A DNA stretch of 64,000 bases, taken from NCBI RefSeq assembly GCF_902459735.1, contig NZ_CABPRV010000009.1:186001-250000 (forward strand). The letters run 5' to 3'. The first letter of the stretch is position 1, and every line of letters starts with the position of its first letter. The notes below the pieces were generated by a model. The model was not told where the DNA came from, did not search any database, and worked only from the letters and a program-made list of their open reading frames with translations. Shown here one piece after another: positions 20,658 to 30,308 of this stretch. This stretch comes from Pandoraea capi. GTDB taxonomy: Bacteria; Pseudomonadota; Gammaproteobacteria; Burkholderiales; Burkholderiaceae. The translations under genes and the position numbers were made by a program.

Positions 20658-21324
20658 CGGGCACCTCCTCCGTTACCGGCCGATCAACGTCGGCATCGAC
20701 GTCGGTCACTCCCGCCAACACCACCGGCGCAGGCACCTGCCGGAGTTCGATGCGTAACGTGAAACGACGCACGTTGGGCATAGCGGCAGACGCCTGCCCG
20801 GCGGCCCATTGCCGTCTGACGCTTTCCGGCACCACGCTCGACTCCACTTCTGCAACCTTGCGCACCCACGGTAACGCGCGCAACCGTTTCTGCGTCTCTC
20901 GCACACGCGACTGTGTCGTCGCATAGCCCTCCAGTCGCAGGTGCTCGTCGACCGTCTTCACCAACGTCAATCTGACACCGTCGGCACACGCCCTCATGAC
21001 GTCCAGCAATCGCTGCGCGGCAGGTTGCCGCCGCCCGACCAAAGCGGACGTTGCCCTGCGATGCGCCTGCATCTCGCCAAGCTTGCGCACCGTGGTATCG
21101 AACGCCCTCACCTCGGCACTCAACTTCTCGCTCGCCGCTCGCAATGCCACACGTTGCAACTTCGACTCCCGACGTTGATGCTCATCCCAGGCAATGGGTC
21201 CCAACGATGCGAATGCGCCACACGCAGCAATACCCAGCCAGATACGCCATTGACGGCGGAAGTCGCGCTGTCGTCGCTGTGCCAACGTGGGAAGGAAGTC
21301 GAGCGGCGGCAATTCAGCACTCAT
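20647..21324 (-). CDS. pilN: PilN-like type IV pilus/DNA uptake assembly protein
   Basis: 225 residues. A short cytoplasmic N-terminus (MSAELPPLDFLPTLAQRR) precedes one membrane helix (about residues 25-42, IWLGIAACGAFASLG), then a coiled segment and a periplasmic ferredoxin-like domain with LEGYATTQSRVRETQKRLRALPWV. This is the PilN plan; the N-terminus would contact PilM and the periplasmic part would pair with PilO. The start ATG overlaps the pilM stop (ATGA), a sign of coupling. The N-terminal INLLP-type peptide of classical PilN is degenerate (LDFLP). Function in pili or competence is inferred from gene order. Confidence 0.82.
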   Translation of the reverse strand: MSAELPPLDFLPTLAQRRQRDFRRQWRIWLGIAACGAFASLGPIAWDEHQRRESKLQRVALRAASEKLSAEVRAFDTTVRKLGEMQAHRRATSALVGRRQPAAQRLLDVMRACADGVRLTLVKTVDEHLRLEGYATTQSRVRETQKRLRALPWVRKVAEVESSVVPESVRRQWAAGQASAAMPNVRRFTLRIELRQVPAPVVLAGVTDVDADVDRPVTEEVPDVR

Positions 21325-22388
21325 TCGCATGACATGCCTCGCATCGACATGGCACGCAATGCGAGCCCAAACGGCACGGTGAGTACCGTCCGCTGCGCTG
21401 GCGCGTGGAAACGTGACATGGAAGAACCTGCGGGCGTCAGATGGCTCAGCGGATCGAAAGGACTGATTTCGACACCACATGTGGCGGCTATGGCTACGCA
21501 GATATCCTCAAGTTCGCTCGGACTTGCCCCTCTCGCCGTCACGTGAAGGATTTGCGGGACGACAGGCAACGCCCCCAACAACGTCCGCACTACGCTTGCC
21601 AGGGCTTCTGAATGGGCATTGACGCCGTCAAACCGCTCGCGAACGTCTGCGACACATGTCTGCCCGTTGAAAACCGCCAGATCGACCTCCTGCGCGTCGA
21701 TTTGTAGCAACGCGACGGGCGGGACATTTGAATGTGCCGCCGACGCGGATTCCGGCGTCGATACGCCATGCATCTTCGTTCGGGCCCATCGGAATGCCCG
21801 ACGCCCCGCCCTGTGCGCCGCATCCATTGCATGCGTGCGCAGCCCCGCCATTTCCAGCAAGGCAACCCTGTCATCCGCCAACGCCGCTTCACACGCGTAC
21901 AACCTAAGGCGATGGCTGCCGGGCTCGGCCCACGTCACACCGATACGGCTTCTCGAATCGACAGTGCCGTCGCCGGGCAACAGCAGGGCAGCGCGCCGCT
22001 CGCACCATGCACGTAGCACGCGCGGCGGCAGATCAGCGGGATAGTCGATGACCTGGGTCCTGAGTCCCTGCGAGGGAAGCGCCACGACAATCGTGTCACC
22101 CTGCAAATCCTGCGGTTCGATTTCCAGCCGCTCCAGCAACTCGCCCAGCCTGCGCGCCAATGCTTCCGGCTTGGCAATCTGTGCGCCGTTCAACATGCCA
22201 TCGTCGATGACGGCACTCCCACAAGCACTCAGCCCCCACGGCTCTCCCCCTGTCGTGCGTGCCATGCGAACGAATTGCATCCCCCCCGCGTCAAAGTGAA
22301 TACCGCAAGCGCCGCCGTCGTTGCGGGGCAACGCCGCCGCCAGTTGATTGCCCACGTAACGCACACCGCGCAAAATCGCTGCGACCAT
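21321..22388 (-). CDS. pilM: PilM-like actin-fold pilus assembly ATPase
   Basis: 355 residues of the PilM family, cytoplasmic actin-like proteins that bind the PilN N-terminus. Visible features are GIHFDAGGMQFVRMAR near the N-terminus, a second subdomain with VVALPSQGLRTQVIDYP and LPPRVLRAWCERRA, and the late VALLQIDAQEVDLAVFNG. It is divergent from the ponA-type gene, the same arrangement found around pilM in many proteobacteria. It is the first gene of the pil-aro operon. Divergence from the canonical PilM motifs suggests the HofM/competence branch. Confidence 0.82.
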   Translation of the reverse strand: MVAAILRGVRYVGNQLAAALPRNDGGACGIHFDAGGMQFVRMARTTGGEPWGLSACGSAVIDDGMLNGAQIAKPEALARRLGELLERLEIEPQDLQGDTIVVALPSQGLRTQVIDYPADLPPRVLRAWCERRAALLLPGDGTVDSRSRIGVTWAEPGSHRLRLYACEAALADDRVALLEMAGLRTHAMDAAHRAGRRAFRWARTKMHGVSTPESASAAHSNVPPVALLQIDAQEVDLAVFNGQTCVADVRERFDGVNAHSEALASVVRTLLGALPVVPQILHVTARGASPSELEDICVAIAATCGVEISPFDPLSHLTPAGSSMSRFHAPAQRTVLTVPFGLALRAMSMRGMSCE

Positions 22389-22632
22389 GATTGCCTCCCG
22401 TCTCTCGCCCTATCGATGCGATCGATGCTAGCGGGCACGGTGCGACCGTCCAATCGGACGATTCCGAGTCTCGGCGTTAGCACGGCGAGAAAAATGCGCT
22501 TTCGGAATTTGCGCCGTTTTTCACTCGGCGGATTCTTAGTCCTCATAGGCGCGAACTCCGATTTCGGGGAGCTGCCGAGGGAGGTCACGGGTCGTTCGTT
22601 ATAATCGGCCCATCGTTTTTTCCGGTTCCCCC
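22389..22632. promoter_or_regulatory. Divergent promoter region of pilM and the PBP1A gene
   Basis: A TATAAT hexamer lies at 22600-22605, about 28 bases before the PBP1A start, with no good -35 at 17 bp. The PBP1A leader would be about 20 bases and shows no clear Shine-Dalgarno. No obvious -10 was found for pilM. Confidence 0.4.
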
Positions 22633-25107
22633 ATGGCAAGCACACCCCAAACCGAGACACCCCGCGACAAGCGCCCGCCCAAACCGCGCCGCTCCATCTG
22701 GCTGCGCCTCGCCCTTTGGTTCGTAGGCCTTATCGCCGCGATGGTCGTATGTGGCGCGTTGCTCGCGGGGTACATCCTGGTGGTGATGACGCCGCAATTG
22801 CCGTCGCTGGACACGATCGTCGATTACCGGCCGAAGATTCCGCTGCGTATCTATACGGCCGACGAGATCCAGATCGGTGAATTCGGCGAGGAGCGCCGCA
22901 ATCTCGTGCGCTTTGCCGACATCCCCGATGTCATGAAGAAAGCCGTGCTCGCCATCGAGGACGATCGCTTTTATCAGCACGGTGGCGTCGACTTCATCGG
23001 CATCTTCCGTGCGGGCGTCGCCAACTTCACGCGTGGCGGCTCGTCGCAAGGGGCCAGTACGATCACCATGCAGGTGGCGCGCAACTTCTTCCTGTCGAGC
23101 GAGAAGACATACACGCGCAAGATTTACGAGGCGCTACTCGCCTACAAGATTGAATCGCGCCTGTCGAAGGATCAGATTCTCGAGCTGTACATGAATCAGA
23201 TCTATCTCGGCGAGCGTGCTTACGGCTTCGCCAGCGCGGCCCGCGTGTATTTCGGCAAGGACCTCAAGGACATCACGCTCGCCGAAGCCGCGATGCTTGC
23301 CGGACTCCCGAAGGCACCGTCGGCCTATAACCCGATCGTCAATTACAAGCGCGCTCGCGTGCGTCAGGAATACATCCTCAAGCGGATGTATGACCTTGGG
23401 TATGCCTCGAAAGCCGAATACGAGCAGGCCATCGCGCAGGAACTGGTGGTGCGCGGGCTGGGTAGCGAATTCAGCGTGCATGCCGGCTATGTCGCCGAAA
23501 TGGTCCGTCAGTTGCTCTACGCACAGTTCAAGGACGAGATTTACACGCGCGGCTTCAACGTCTACACGACGATCAATTCAGCCGATCAGGAAGCGGCTTA
23601 CGAAGCACTGCGTGCAGGCGTGATGGCGTATGAACTGCGCCACGGCTATCGCGGCCCGGAAGCCAACATCGATTTGCCGAGTGACAAGGACGAGCGCGAA
23701 CAGTTGATCGACGACACACTGGTCGAGCATCCGGACAGCGGTGACATGGTCGCGGCGGTCGTACTGTCGGCAGCCCCGCAGCAGGTCAAGGCGGTTCTGC
23801 TCAACGGCGACGACGTCACCGTCACGGGCGACGGGCTGCGCTTTGCGGCAACCGGTCTGAGCGCCAAGGCGCAACCGAAGCAGAAGATTCGCCCGGGCTC
23901 GGTCATCCGCGTCACGAAGGACGCAAAGGACAACTGGCGCATCGTGCAGATGCCGGACATCGAAGCGGCGTTCGTGTCGCTCGATCCGCAAAACGGCGCC
24001 ATCCGCTCGCTGGTCGGGGGCTTCGACTTCAACCGCAACAAGTTCAACCACGTGACGCAAGCATGGCGTCAGCCGGGATCGAGCTTCAAGCCGTTCATTT
24101 ACTCGGCTGCGCTCGAGAAGGGTTTTGCCCCCGCCACGATCATTAACGACGGCCCGCTGTATTTCACGGCGGCGCAGACGGGCGGGCAGCCGTGGGAGCC
24201 GAAGAACTATGGTGGCGGGTTCGACGGACCGGAGCCGATGCGCGTCGCACTCATGCGCTCACGCAACCTCGTGTCGATTCGTATCCTGCAAAGCATCACG
24301 CCGGGGTACGCGCAGAAGTTCATCGGCCGATTCGGCTTCGAGGCGGACAAGCATCCGGCCTACCTGCCGATGGCACTTGGCGCAGGCATGGTCACGCCGC
24401 TGCAAATGGCTAGCGGTTATGCCGTGTTCGCGAATGGCGGCTTCCGGGTGAACCCCTTTATCGTGGCGCGCATCACCGACTCGAAGGGCAACGTGATCAT
24501 GGAGGAGAAGCCGACACCGGCAGGTGACGAGTCGATTCGGGCGATCCCGGCACGGAACGCGTTCATCATGAATTCGATGCTGCACGACGTGGCGACACGC
24601 GGCACTGCGGCCAAGACCAACGCACTCAAGCGCAGCGATCTCGCCGGCAAGACCGGGACGACGAACGATTCCCACGATGCGTGGTTCGCCGGCTATCAAT
24701 CTCAGCTGGTGGGCGTTGCGTGGATCGGCTTCGATCAACCGCGCAATCTGGGGGATCGCGAAACCGGTGGTGGTCTGGCACTGCCGATCTGGATCGACTA
24801 CATGTCGAAGGCGTTGCGCGGGGTGCCAGAGTCGACCCGTGCGATTCCGCCGGGCGTCATTCAGGCCAATGGGGACTATTTCTACGACGACTATCCGCCG
24901 GGGCGCGCCGTCAGCACGGTGGGGCTGAGCGCTGACACGGCACCGGACGGCTCGGCATCACCGGGACCGTCGGGCGCGCTGCCCGGCCAGATGCCGGCTC
25001 AGCCGGGCGCGGTACCTGCACCGTCGCACGTGCCGTCACCGGCACCAGCGCCGGTCGATCGTCAGGAGCGACAACGCATCCTGGATATGTTCAACAGCAA
25101 GCCCTGA
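22633..25107 (+). CDS. mrcA: Penicillin-binding protein 1A (bifunctional class A PBP)
   Basis: 824 residues. A basic cytoplasmic tail and one membrane helix (about residues 27-52) precede the GT51 glycosyltransferase, with catalytic Glu near residue 109 in IEDDRFYQHGGVD and GGSSQGASTITMQVARN, then an OB-like insert and the transpeptidase. Its motifs are SSFK (Ser near 482), SRN and KTGTTN. It polymerises and crosslinks peptidoglycan at the inner membrane. The C-terminal 60 residues are proline/alanine-rich. Its position divergent from pilM is the classical ponA locus. There is no strong Shine-Dalgarno, but the ATG fits the family N-terminus. Confidence 0.96.
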   Translation: MASTPQTETPRDKRPPKPRRSIWLRLALWFVGLIAAMVVCGALLAGYILVVMTPQLPSLDTIVDYRPKIPLRIYTADEIQIGEFGEERRNLVRFADIPDVMKKAVLAIEDDRFYQHGGVDFIGIFRAGVANFTRGGSSQGASTITMQVARNFFLSSEKTYTRKIYEALLAYKIESRLSKDQILELYMNQIYLGERAYGFASAARVYFGKDLKDITLAEAAMLAGLPKAPSAYNPIVNYKRARVRQEYILKRMYDLGYASKAEYEQAIAQELVVRGLGSEFSVHAGYVAEMVRQLLYAQFKDEIYTRGFNVYTTINSADQEAAYEALRAGVMAYELRHGYRGPEANIDLPSDKDEREQLIDDTLVEHPDSGDMVAAVVLSAAPQQVKAVLLNGDDVTVTGDGLRFAATGLSAKAQPKQKIRPGSVIRVTKDAKDNWRIVQMPDIEAAFVSLDPQNGAIRSLVGGFDFNRNKFNHVTQAWRQPGSSFKPFIYSAALEKGFAPATIINDGPLYFTAAQTGGQPWEPKNYGGGFDGPEPMRVALMRSRNLVSIRILQSITPGYAQKFIGRFGFEADKHPAYLPMALGAGMVTPLQMASGYAVFANGGFRVNPFIVARITDSKGNVIMEEKPTPAGDESIRAIPARNAFIMNSMLHDVATRGTAAKTNALKRSDLAGKTGTTNDSHDAWFAGYQSQLVGVAWIGFDQPRNLGDRETGGGLALPIWIDYMSKALRGVPESTRAIPPGVIQANGDYFYDDYPPGRAVSTVGLSADTAPDGSASPGPSGALPGQMPAQPGAVPAPSHVPSPAPAPVDRQERQRILDMFNSKP

Positions 25108-25161
25108 TATCGCTCAGGGCTTGCGGACTGGCTTGGGGGCGGCCGTTAGGCCGGTAACTCC

Positions 25162-25494
25162 TCAGCCAGCCTGAAACGTCACCGTCTCACCGGCTTGCTG
25201 CGATGCGAAGCGCGACAGGGCTTCGAACAACTCGGAGTCGTCGCGCGTATCGCGCCATTTGTCGCCTTTCAGGCGGAAATGGAAACCGCCCGAACGCGCA
25301 GCGATCCAGATCTCGCTCATCGGCGTTTGCACGTTGACGATGATCTTGCTGCCATCTTCGAATTCGAGCGTCAGTACGTTGCCCGTACGCTCGCAATCGA
25401 TATCCACGTCGCTGTTGTCGACCACGCCTTCGACAGCCGCTTCGACCTGCGCCAGCACTGCCTCTGCGAGCGCCAGGAATTCACTTTCCGTCAT
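25162..25494 (-). CDS. cyaY: Frataxin-like iron donor CyaY
   Basis: 110 residues, the bacterial frataxin size. CyaY binds iron through an acidic first helix and modulates Fe-S assembly with IscS. Visible are the acidic helix start MTESEFLALAEAVLAQVE, DNSDVDIDCERTGNVLTLEF, GSKIIVNVQTPMSEIWIA and the C-terminal ASQQAGETVTF. The ATG at 25494 aligns with MNDSEF of E. coli CyaY and has GGAG ahead; an ATG at 25518 would add 8 residues. It is divergent from lptM, sharing a 57-base control region. Confidence 0.94.
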   Translation of the reverse strand: MTESEFLALAEAVLAQVEAAVEGVVDNSDVDIDCERTGNVLTLEFEDGSKIIVNVQTPMSEIWIAARSGGFHFRLKGDKWRDTRDDSELFEALSRFASQQAGETVTFQAG

Positions 25495-25551
25495 GCTAAA
25501 CTCCACGGTTTGCGTCATCGTTTGCATGCCGCACCACGCGGCGATACCCCC

Positions 25552-25779
25552 ATGACTGCACCTATTCGAACCTGCGCGATTGTAGCGTCGATTGCCCTTC
25601 TGAGCGCACTGGCCGGTTGTGGCCAGGCCGGCCCGCTGTACCTCCCGGCGCCTCCCGTGAAACCGACGCCGCCGCCAGGTGCGCCGGTCCCGCCGCCGCC
25701 GCGTGTGGCCGAGCCGCAGCGCGGACCGTCGGTCGATGTGCCGCCGGCAACCATGCAACCGCCAGCCAAGCCGGAGTGA
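25552..25779 (+). CDS. lptM: LptM-type small lipoprotein
   Basis: 75 residues. A lipoprotein signal peptide ends in LSALAGC, with the lipidated Cys followed by GQAGPLYLP, which matches the LptM/YifL signature that helps assembly of the LptDE lipopolysaccharide translocon in enteric bacteria. The remainder is a proline-rich disordered tail. The gene lies between cyaY and lysA, the same neighbourhood as yifL in E. coli. Its function is transferred from that family. Confidence 0.88.
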   Translation: MTAPIRTCAIVASIALLSALAGCGQAGPLYLPAPPVKPTPPPGAPVPPPPRVAEPQRGPSVDVPPATMQPPAKPE

Positions 25780-25905
25780 GCGGAATAAGCGAAAATTTGC
25801 CGACGATGGCCGACATCCGCGAGATCGGCCTCGACGCGCCGGGGCGAAATCCCCCCGACGCGACCGGCGCCCCCTAGTTGCCCAGTTGATTACCGAGTTT
25901 CTGCG

Positions 25906-27174
25906 ATGTCCGACGCCATCTTCTCCTACCGCGACGACGTACTCCACGCCGAGGGCGTAGCCCTCCCCGCGCTTGCCGAACGCTTCGGCACCCCGCTCTA
26001 CGTCTATTCGAAGGCGGCCCTGACGCAGGCCTATCAGGCCTATGCCAAGGCATGCGAAGGCCGTAACGCGGCAGTGCACTACGCAGCCAAGGCCAACTCG
26101 AACCTCGCAGTGCTCGGCGTCTTCGCCAAACTCGGCGCAGGCTTCGACATCGTGTCGGCCGGCGAGCTCGCGCGTGTCATCGCCGCGGGTGGCGATCCCA
26201 GGCGCGCCGTGTTTTCCGGTGTCGGCAAGCACGCGGACGAAATGCGCTACGCATTGGAAAAGGACGTGTTCTGCTTCAACGTGGAATCGCGCCCGGAACT
26301 CGACCGGCTCAATGCAGTGGCGGGGCAGATGGGCAAGCGTGCACGTGTCTCGTTGCGCGTGAATCCGAACGTCGACGCCAAGACGCACCCCTATATTTCC
26401 ACAGGCCTGCGCGGAAACAAGTTCGGCGTGGCCTATGAAGAAGCGTTCGACGCCTATCGTGCGGCGGCCGCCATGCCGCACCTCGAAGTTGTCGGCATCG
26501 ATTGCCACATCGGGTCGCAAATCACCGAGATCTCACCGTATCTCGACGCCGCCGACAAGGTCCTCGATCTCGTCGAAAAGCTCGAAACCGCAGGTATCTC
26601 GCTGCATCACATCGACGTGGGGGGTGGTCTGGGCATCACCTATACGGACGAAACCCCGCCGGATATCACGGCATTCGCCACGACGCTGCTCGACCACATC
26701 GCCAAGCGCGGTCACGGCCATCGGCAGGTGCTGTTCGAACCGGGCCGCTCGCTCGTGGGTAATGCCGGTGTACTGCTCACGCGCGTGGAGTTCCTCAAGC
26801 ACGGCGAGACCAAGAACTTTGCCATCGTCGACGCGGCGATGAATGATCTGGCGCGTCCGGCAATGTACGAGGCGTATCACCGCATTGACCCGGTCGCACG
26901 CCGCACGGGCGAGGCAAGTACCTACGATGTCGTCGGCCCCGTTTGCGAAAGCGGTGACTGGCTCGGTCGCGACCGGGCACTGGCCATCGAGCCGGATGAT
27001 CTGCTCGCGATTCGCTCGGCCGGCGCTTACGGCTTTACGATGAGCTCCAACTACAACACGCGTCCGCGTGCGGCCGAAGTCATGGTCGATGGCAACGACG
27101 CCTATCTCGTGCGCGAACGCGAGACGGTCGAATCGCTGTTTGCCGGCGAGCGGCTGCTGCCCGGCAACGTCTGA
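25906..27174 (+). CDS. lysA: Diaminopimelate decarboxylase
   Basis: 422 residues of fold type III PLP decarboxylase, converting meso-diaminopimelate to L-lysine. The PLP lysine is Lys62 in HYAAKANSN; further motifs are SAGELARVIAAGGDP, HIGSQITEISPY, DVGGGLGITY, EPGRSLVGNAG and the active-site cysteine loop GPVCESGDWLG. It follows lptM by 126 bases on the same strand. Its 3' end overlaps the convergent msrQ frame by 73 bases. No lysine riboswitch is seen upstream. Confidence 0.97.
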   Translation: MSDAIFSYRDDVLHAEGVALPALAERFGTPLYVYSKAALTQAYQAYAKACEGRNAAVHYAAKANSNLAVLGVFAKLGAGFDIVSAGELARVIAAGGDPRRAVFSGVGKHADEMRYALEKDVFCFNVESRPELDRLNAVAGQMGKRARVSLRVNPNVDAKTHPYISTGLRGNKFGVAYEEAFDAYRAAAAMPHLEVVGIDCHIGSQITEISPYLDAADKVLDLVEKLETAGISLHHIDVGGGLGITYTDETPPDITAFATTLLDHIAKRGHGHRQVLFEPGRSLVGNAGVLLTRVEFLKHGETKNFAIVDAAMNDLARPAMYEAYHRIDPVARRTGEASTYDVVGPVCESGDWLGRDRALAIEPDDLLAIRSAGAYGFTMSSNYNTRPRAAEVMVDGNDAYLVRERETVESLFAGERLLPGNV

Positions 27175-27884
27175 GTTCGCGGCCTGCGCAGCGCCCAGAT
27201 CACGCGGGCGCCAAGCAGGCCCGCCACAACGATCGCATAGATCGCCGGTTGGGCAAGGTCGTTCTTGCCCGCCTTCATCCACCAGTAATGCAGGATCGCT
27301 AGCACGGCAATCGCGTAAATCGCGCGATGCAGTTGTTGCCAGCGCCGCCCGCCCAGCCATCGCACCATCGCGTGCGGGGACGTCAGCGCCAGCGGCACCA
27401 TCAGCACGAACGCCGCAAACCCCACGGTGATAAACGGGCGTTTGCCGGTGACGTCGCGCAAGATACTCGTCCAGTCAAACCACTGATCCAGCCAGAAATA
27501 CGTCGCGAAATGCAGCGCGCCGTAGAAAAACGCGAACAGTCCGAGCATGCGTCTGCATCGCAATAACCAGGTCATGCCGGTCATGCGGCGCACGGGGGTG
27601 ATGGCCAGCGTGATGCAAAGCATCACCAGCGTCCAGGTCCCTGTCGATCGGGTGATGAATTCGACGGGATTTGCGCCCAACTGGTCCGTCACGCCATAGA
27701 TGACAAGCCGCAGCAGCGGCACCAGCGCGAGCAGGAAAACCACCGCTTTGACACACACGAGCCAGCGTTGCGCGGGACGCCTGGTAACGCCGGCACGGGT
27801 CGCCGGGCCGACTGTCGGTGTCGCTTGCGCATCGTTGCGCCCGTGCCCGGGCTCGCCGGACGAATGAGAAGGGGATGTCGGCAC
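27102..27884 (-). CDS. msrQ: MsrQ haem-binding membrane subunit
   Basis: A polytopic inner-membrane haem b protein (YedZ/MsrQ) that passes electrons to periplasmic MsrP for repair of oxidised methionines. Helices start near residue 45. Typical motifs are LLRLVIYGV, TGTWTLVMLCITLAITPVR, RRMLGLFAFFYGALHFATYFWLDQ and WQQLHRAIYAIAVLAILHYWW with haem-ligand histidines. With the GTG at 27884 it has 260 residues, about 40 more than usual at the N-terminus; a later start is possible. It is 19 bases after msrP and its end overlaps lysA on the other strand. Confidence 0.85.
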   Translation of the reverse strand: MPTSPSHSSGEPGHGRNDAQATPTVGPATRAGVTRRPAQRWLVCVKAVVFLLALVPLLRLVIYGVTDQLGANPVEFITRSTGTWTLVMLCITLAITPVRRMTGMTWLLRCRRMLGLFAFFYGALHFATYFWLDQWFDWTSILRDVTGKRPFITVGFAAFVLMVPLALTSPHAMVRWLGGRRWQQLHRAIYAIAVLAILHYWWMKAGKNDLAQPAIYAIVVAGLLGARVIWALRRPRTQTLPGSSRSPANSDSTVSRSRTR

Positions 27885-27903
27885 GGCGTATCCGCTGGGA
27901 AGC

Positions 27904-28899
27904 TCAGAAGAATTTGCGCAGATCCATGCCCTGATACAGGCTGGCGACCTGTTCACCGTATCCGTTGAACATCAGTGTCTTGCGCTTGGGGGTGAAAATG
28001 CCGCCGTCGCCAATGCGACGTTCGGTAGCCTGACTCCAGCGCGGATGATCGACTTCCGGATTAACGTTCGAGTAGAAACCATACTCGTCCGATGCGGCAC
28101 GATTCCAGCTCGTCAGCGGCATTTTCTCGACGAAACGGATCTTCACAATGGACTTGGCACTCTTGAAGCCATATTTCCAGGGCACCACCATGCGTACCGG
28201 CGCGCCGTTCTGATTCGGCAATACCTCGCCATACAGACCGAACGTCAGCAGCGAGAGCGGGTGCATGGCTTCGTCCATCCGCAAGCCTTCCACATACGGC
28301 CAGCTCAACACCGGATACGACAGCCCGGGCATCTGCTTCGGATCGGCCAGCGTGACGAACTCCACGTATTTCGCGTTGCCCGTAGGCTGCACCTGTTTGA
28401 TGAGCTCGGACAGCGAGTAGCCAATCCACGGAATGACCATCGACCAGCCTTCCACGCAGCGGTGCCGATAGACGCGCTCTTCGAGCGGCGCCAGTTTGAG
28501 CAACGCATCGAGGTCGTAGACCTTCGGCTGTTTCACCGCTCCCTCGATGGCCACCTGCCACGGACGCGGCTTGAGCGTGCCTGCACGCCGCGCCGGGTCG
28601 GACTTGTCGGTGCCGAATTCGTAGAAGTTGTTGTAGGTGGTGACATCCTTGATGTCGGTCGGCTTGTCGGTGACGACATATCGCGTATTGCGTGTCGCCG
28701 CGAGCTTGCTCAGTCCGGTGCCCGGGCTGTCAGCCGCAAAGGCGCCCGAAGGCAGGAGGCCCAGTGCGGCGCCCCCGAGGCCCGTCAACCCGACGCCTGA
28801 AGCCTGCAGGAAACGCCGTCGCCCGGTCGCCACGTCACGCGGCGTAATGTGGCTCGCCGGGATGTTCGCCCCGCGCAGAAGCGACTTGTTCGTACTCAT
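27904..28899 (-). CDS. msrP: MsrP molybdopterin methionine sulfoxide reductase
   Basis: 331 residues of the periplasmic sulfite-oxidase-fold MsrP (YedY) family. A twin-arginine signal ([18 protein letters not shown], about residues 26-43) exports the folded molybdoenzyme. The Mo ligand is the Cys in [35 protein letters not shown] is also diagnostic. It reduces protein-bound methionine sulfoxide in the periplasm, using electrons from MsrQ downstream. The ATG at 28899 follows GGAGGGCAC; the longer frame upstream has no family match. Confidence 0.95.
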   Translation of the reverse strand: MSTNKSLLRGANIPASHITPRDVATGRRRFLQASGVGLTGLGGAALGLLPSGAFAADSPGTGLSKLAATRNTRYVVTDKPTDIKDVTTYNNFYEFGTDKSDPARRAGTLKPRPWQVAIEGAVKQPKVYDLDALLKLAPLEERVYRHRCVEGWSMVIPWIGYSLSELIKQVQPTGNAKYVEFVTLADPKQMPGLSYPVLSWPYVEGLRMDEAMHPLSLLTFGLYGEVLPNQNGAPVRMVVPWKYGFKSAKSIVKIRFVEKMPLTSWNRAASDEYGFYSNVNPEVDHPRWSQATERRIGDGGIFTPKRKTLMFNGYGEQVASLYQGMDLRKFF

Positions 28900-29022
28900 G
28901 ATGTGCCCTCCAGGCTCGCCTGATGTGCCGATATTGCCGAGATGCCTCGTGCCCGGTATGACTGACGCGCGATTGACGTCGTTCCCGAGGTGACACTGCG
29001 GGAAATCATACGTCACGATGAA

Positions 29023-29054
29023 AAAAGCCGCCGGCACCTCGGTGCGGCGGCTTT
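29023..29054 (-). terminator. Terminator between ccsB and msrP
   Basis: AAAAGCCGCCG (29023-29033) pairs with CGGCGGCTTTT (29044-29054), and the inner CACC/GGTG extends the stem. A and T runs flank both sides. It closes the resB-ccsB transcript on the minus strand. Confidence 0.85.
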
Positions 29055-29112
29055 TCGAGCCCGAACGGCCTGGATCGCCTGGATCGTCTAATTCAGACGC
29101 CAGCCTTATGCG

Positions 29113-30297
29113 TCAGAGCTGTCCGTAACTATGCAATCCCGACAGGAACATGTTCACGCCAAGGAACGCAAACGTCGTGATCAGCAGCCCCGTCAGCGAC
29201 CACCACGCGGCGACCACGCCACGCAGCCCCTTCATGAGGCGCATGTGCAACCACGCTGCGTAGTTCAGCCAGACGATCAGTGCCCACGTCTCCTTGGGAT
29301 CCCAGCTCCAGTAGCCCCCCCAGGCGTCTGCCGCCCAGAGTGCGCCGAGAATCGTCGCAATCGTAAAGAACGCAAAACCGACGGCGATCGCCTTGTACAT
29401 CACATCGTCGAGCAATTCGAGCGATGGCAGGCGCGACGAGAAGAACCCGCTATCGACCGGCTTGCCCTTCGCAACCAGACGTTTGTTCTCGCTCGACTTG
29501 AGCAGATACGCCACGGCCACCATCGCCGCCAGTGCAAACGTGCCATAGCCGATGAAGTTCGCCGGCACGTGGATCTTCATCCACCAGCTCTGAAGCGCGG
29601 GTACCAGCGGCTGGATCTCGTAAGCGCTGCGCGCCACGCTGTACCAGAGGTTGAAACCCACGGCCGCGCTGATCACCAGCAACACGAACGGTCCGAGCGA
29701 GCGCGTTTCGTAGCGTTGCTCGTAATACAGGTAAAACAGCGCCGTGATCAGGCAGAACAGCACGAACACTTCGTACAGGTTCGAGATGGGGATGTGACCG
29801 ACGTCCGCGCCGACGAGATACGACTCGTACCAACGCACCATCATGCCGGTGAAGCCGAGCAGCACGGCCGCCCAGCACAACGACGAGCCCACACTCGCCC
29901 CGAACGGCGAACGGGCCACCAGGCCGCCCCAGTAGAAGAGTGTCGACAGGAAAAACAGCGCGCTCATCCACAGAATGGCGGACTGACTCGACAGAAAGTA
30001 CTTGAGAAAGAAGGCCTGATCGGCGCGCGCGAGATCATGGTGATACATCCCGATGCCCGAAAGCGCGAGGATTGCGATCCCGGCCATCAGCCAGCGCACT
30101 GAGCGCCAATGCCAGCCAAGCACGGCAAAAGTCGGCACCGCGAGCACCAGAATCGTGTGCTCGTAGTAATCCATGTAGTGACCGTAGCGGTTGAGCGCGA
30201 AACCCGCACCGATCGCCAGCGCAAGCGCGAACAACCAGTCGCCGATACTGCGGCGGCGCAGCCACGAGATCTCTGAATAGCCCTGGGATAACTCCAT
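29113..30297 (-). CDS. ccsB: System II cytochrome c biogenesis protein CcsB (CcsA/ResC-type)
   Basis: 394 residues with multiple membrane helices and the haem-handling WWD motif (WGGYWSWDPKETWALIVW). Together with ResB it moves haem across the inner membrane and ligates it to apocytochromes c. The external histidines flanking the WWD domain are plausible in the alternating loops. An ATG at 30312 overlaps the resB stop (ATGA); I prefer 30297, which has AGGGTGAG ahead, but the difference is only five residues. The gene order cytochrome c4-resB-ccsB supports the role. Confidence 0.93.
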   Translation of the reverse strand: MELSQGYSEISWLRRRSIGDWLFALALAIGAGFALNRYGHYMDYYEHTILVLAVPTFAVLGWHWRSVRWLMAGIAILALSGIGMYHHDLARADQAFFLKYFLSSQSAILWMSALFFLSTLFYWGGLVARSPFGASVGSSLCWAAVLLGFTGMMVRWYESYLVGADVGHIPISNLYEVFVLFCLITALFYLYYEQRYETRSLGPFVLLVISAAVGFNLWYSVARSAYEIQPLVPALQSWWMKIHVPANFIGYGTFALAAMVAVAYLLKSSENKRLVAKGKPVDSGFFSSRLPSLELLDDVMYKAIAVGFAFFTIATILGALWAADAWGGYWSWDPKETWALIVWLNYAAWLHMRLMKGLRGVVAAWWSLTGLLITTFAFLGVNMFLSGLHSYGQL

Positions 30298-30308
30298 TTG
30301 TCTCACCC

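Noticed and set aside
25780-25905. Possible lysine riboswitch ahead of lysA
   Set aside because: The spacer is only 126 bases and shows none of the conserved multi-helix lysine-riboswitch elements.
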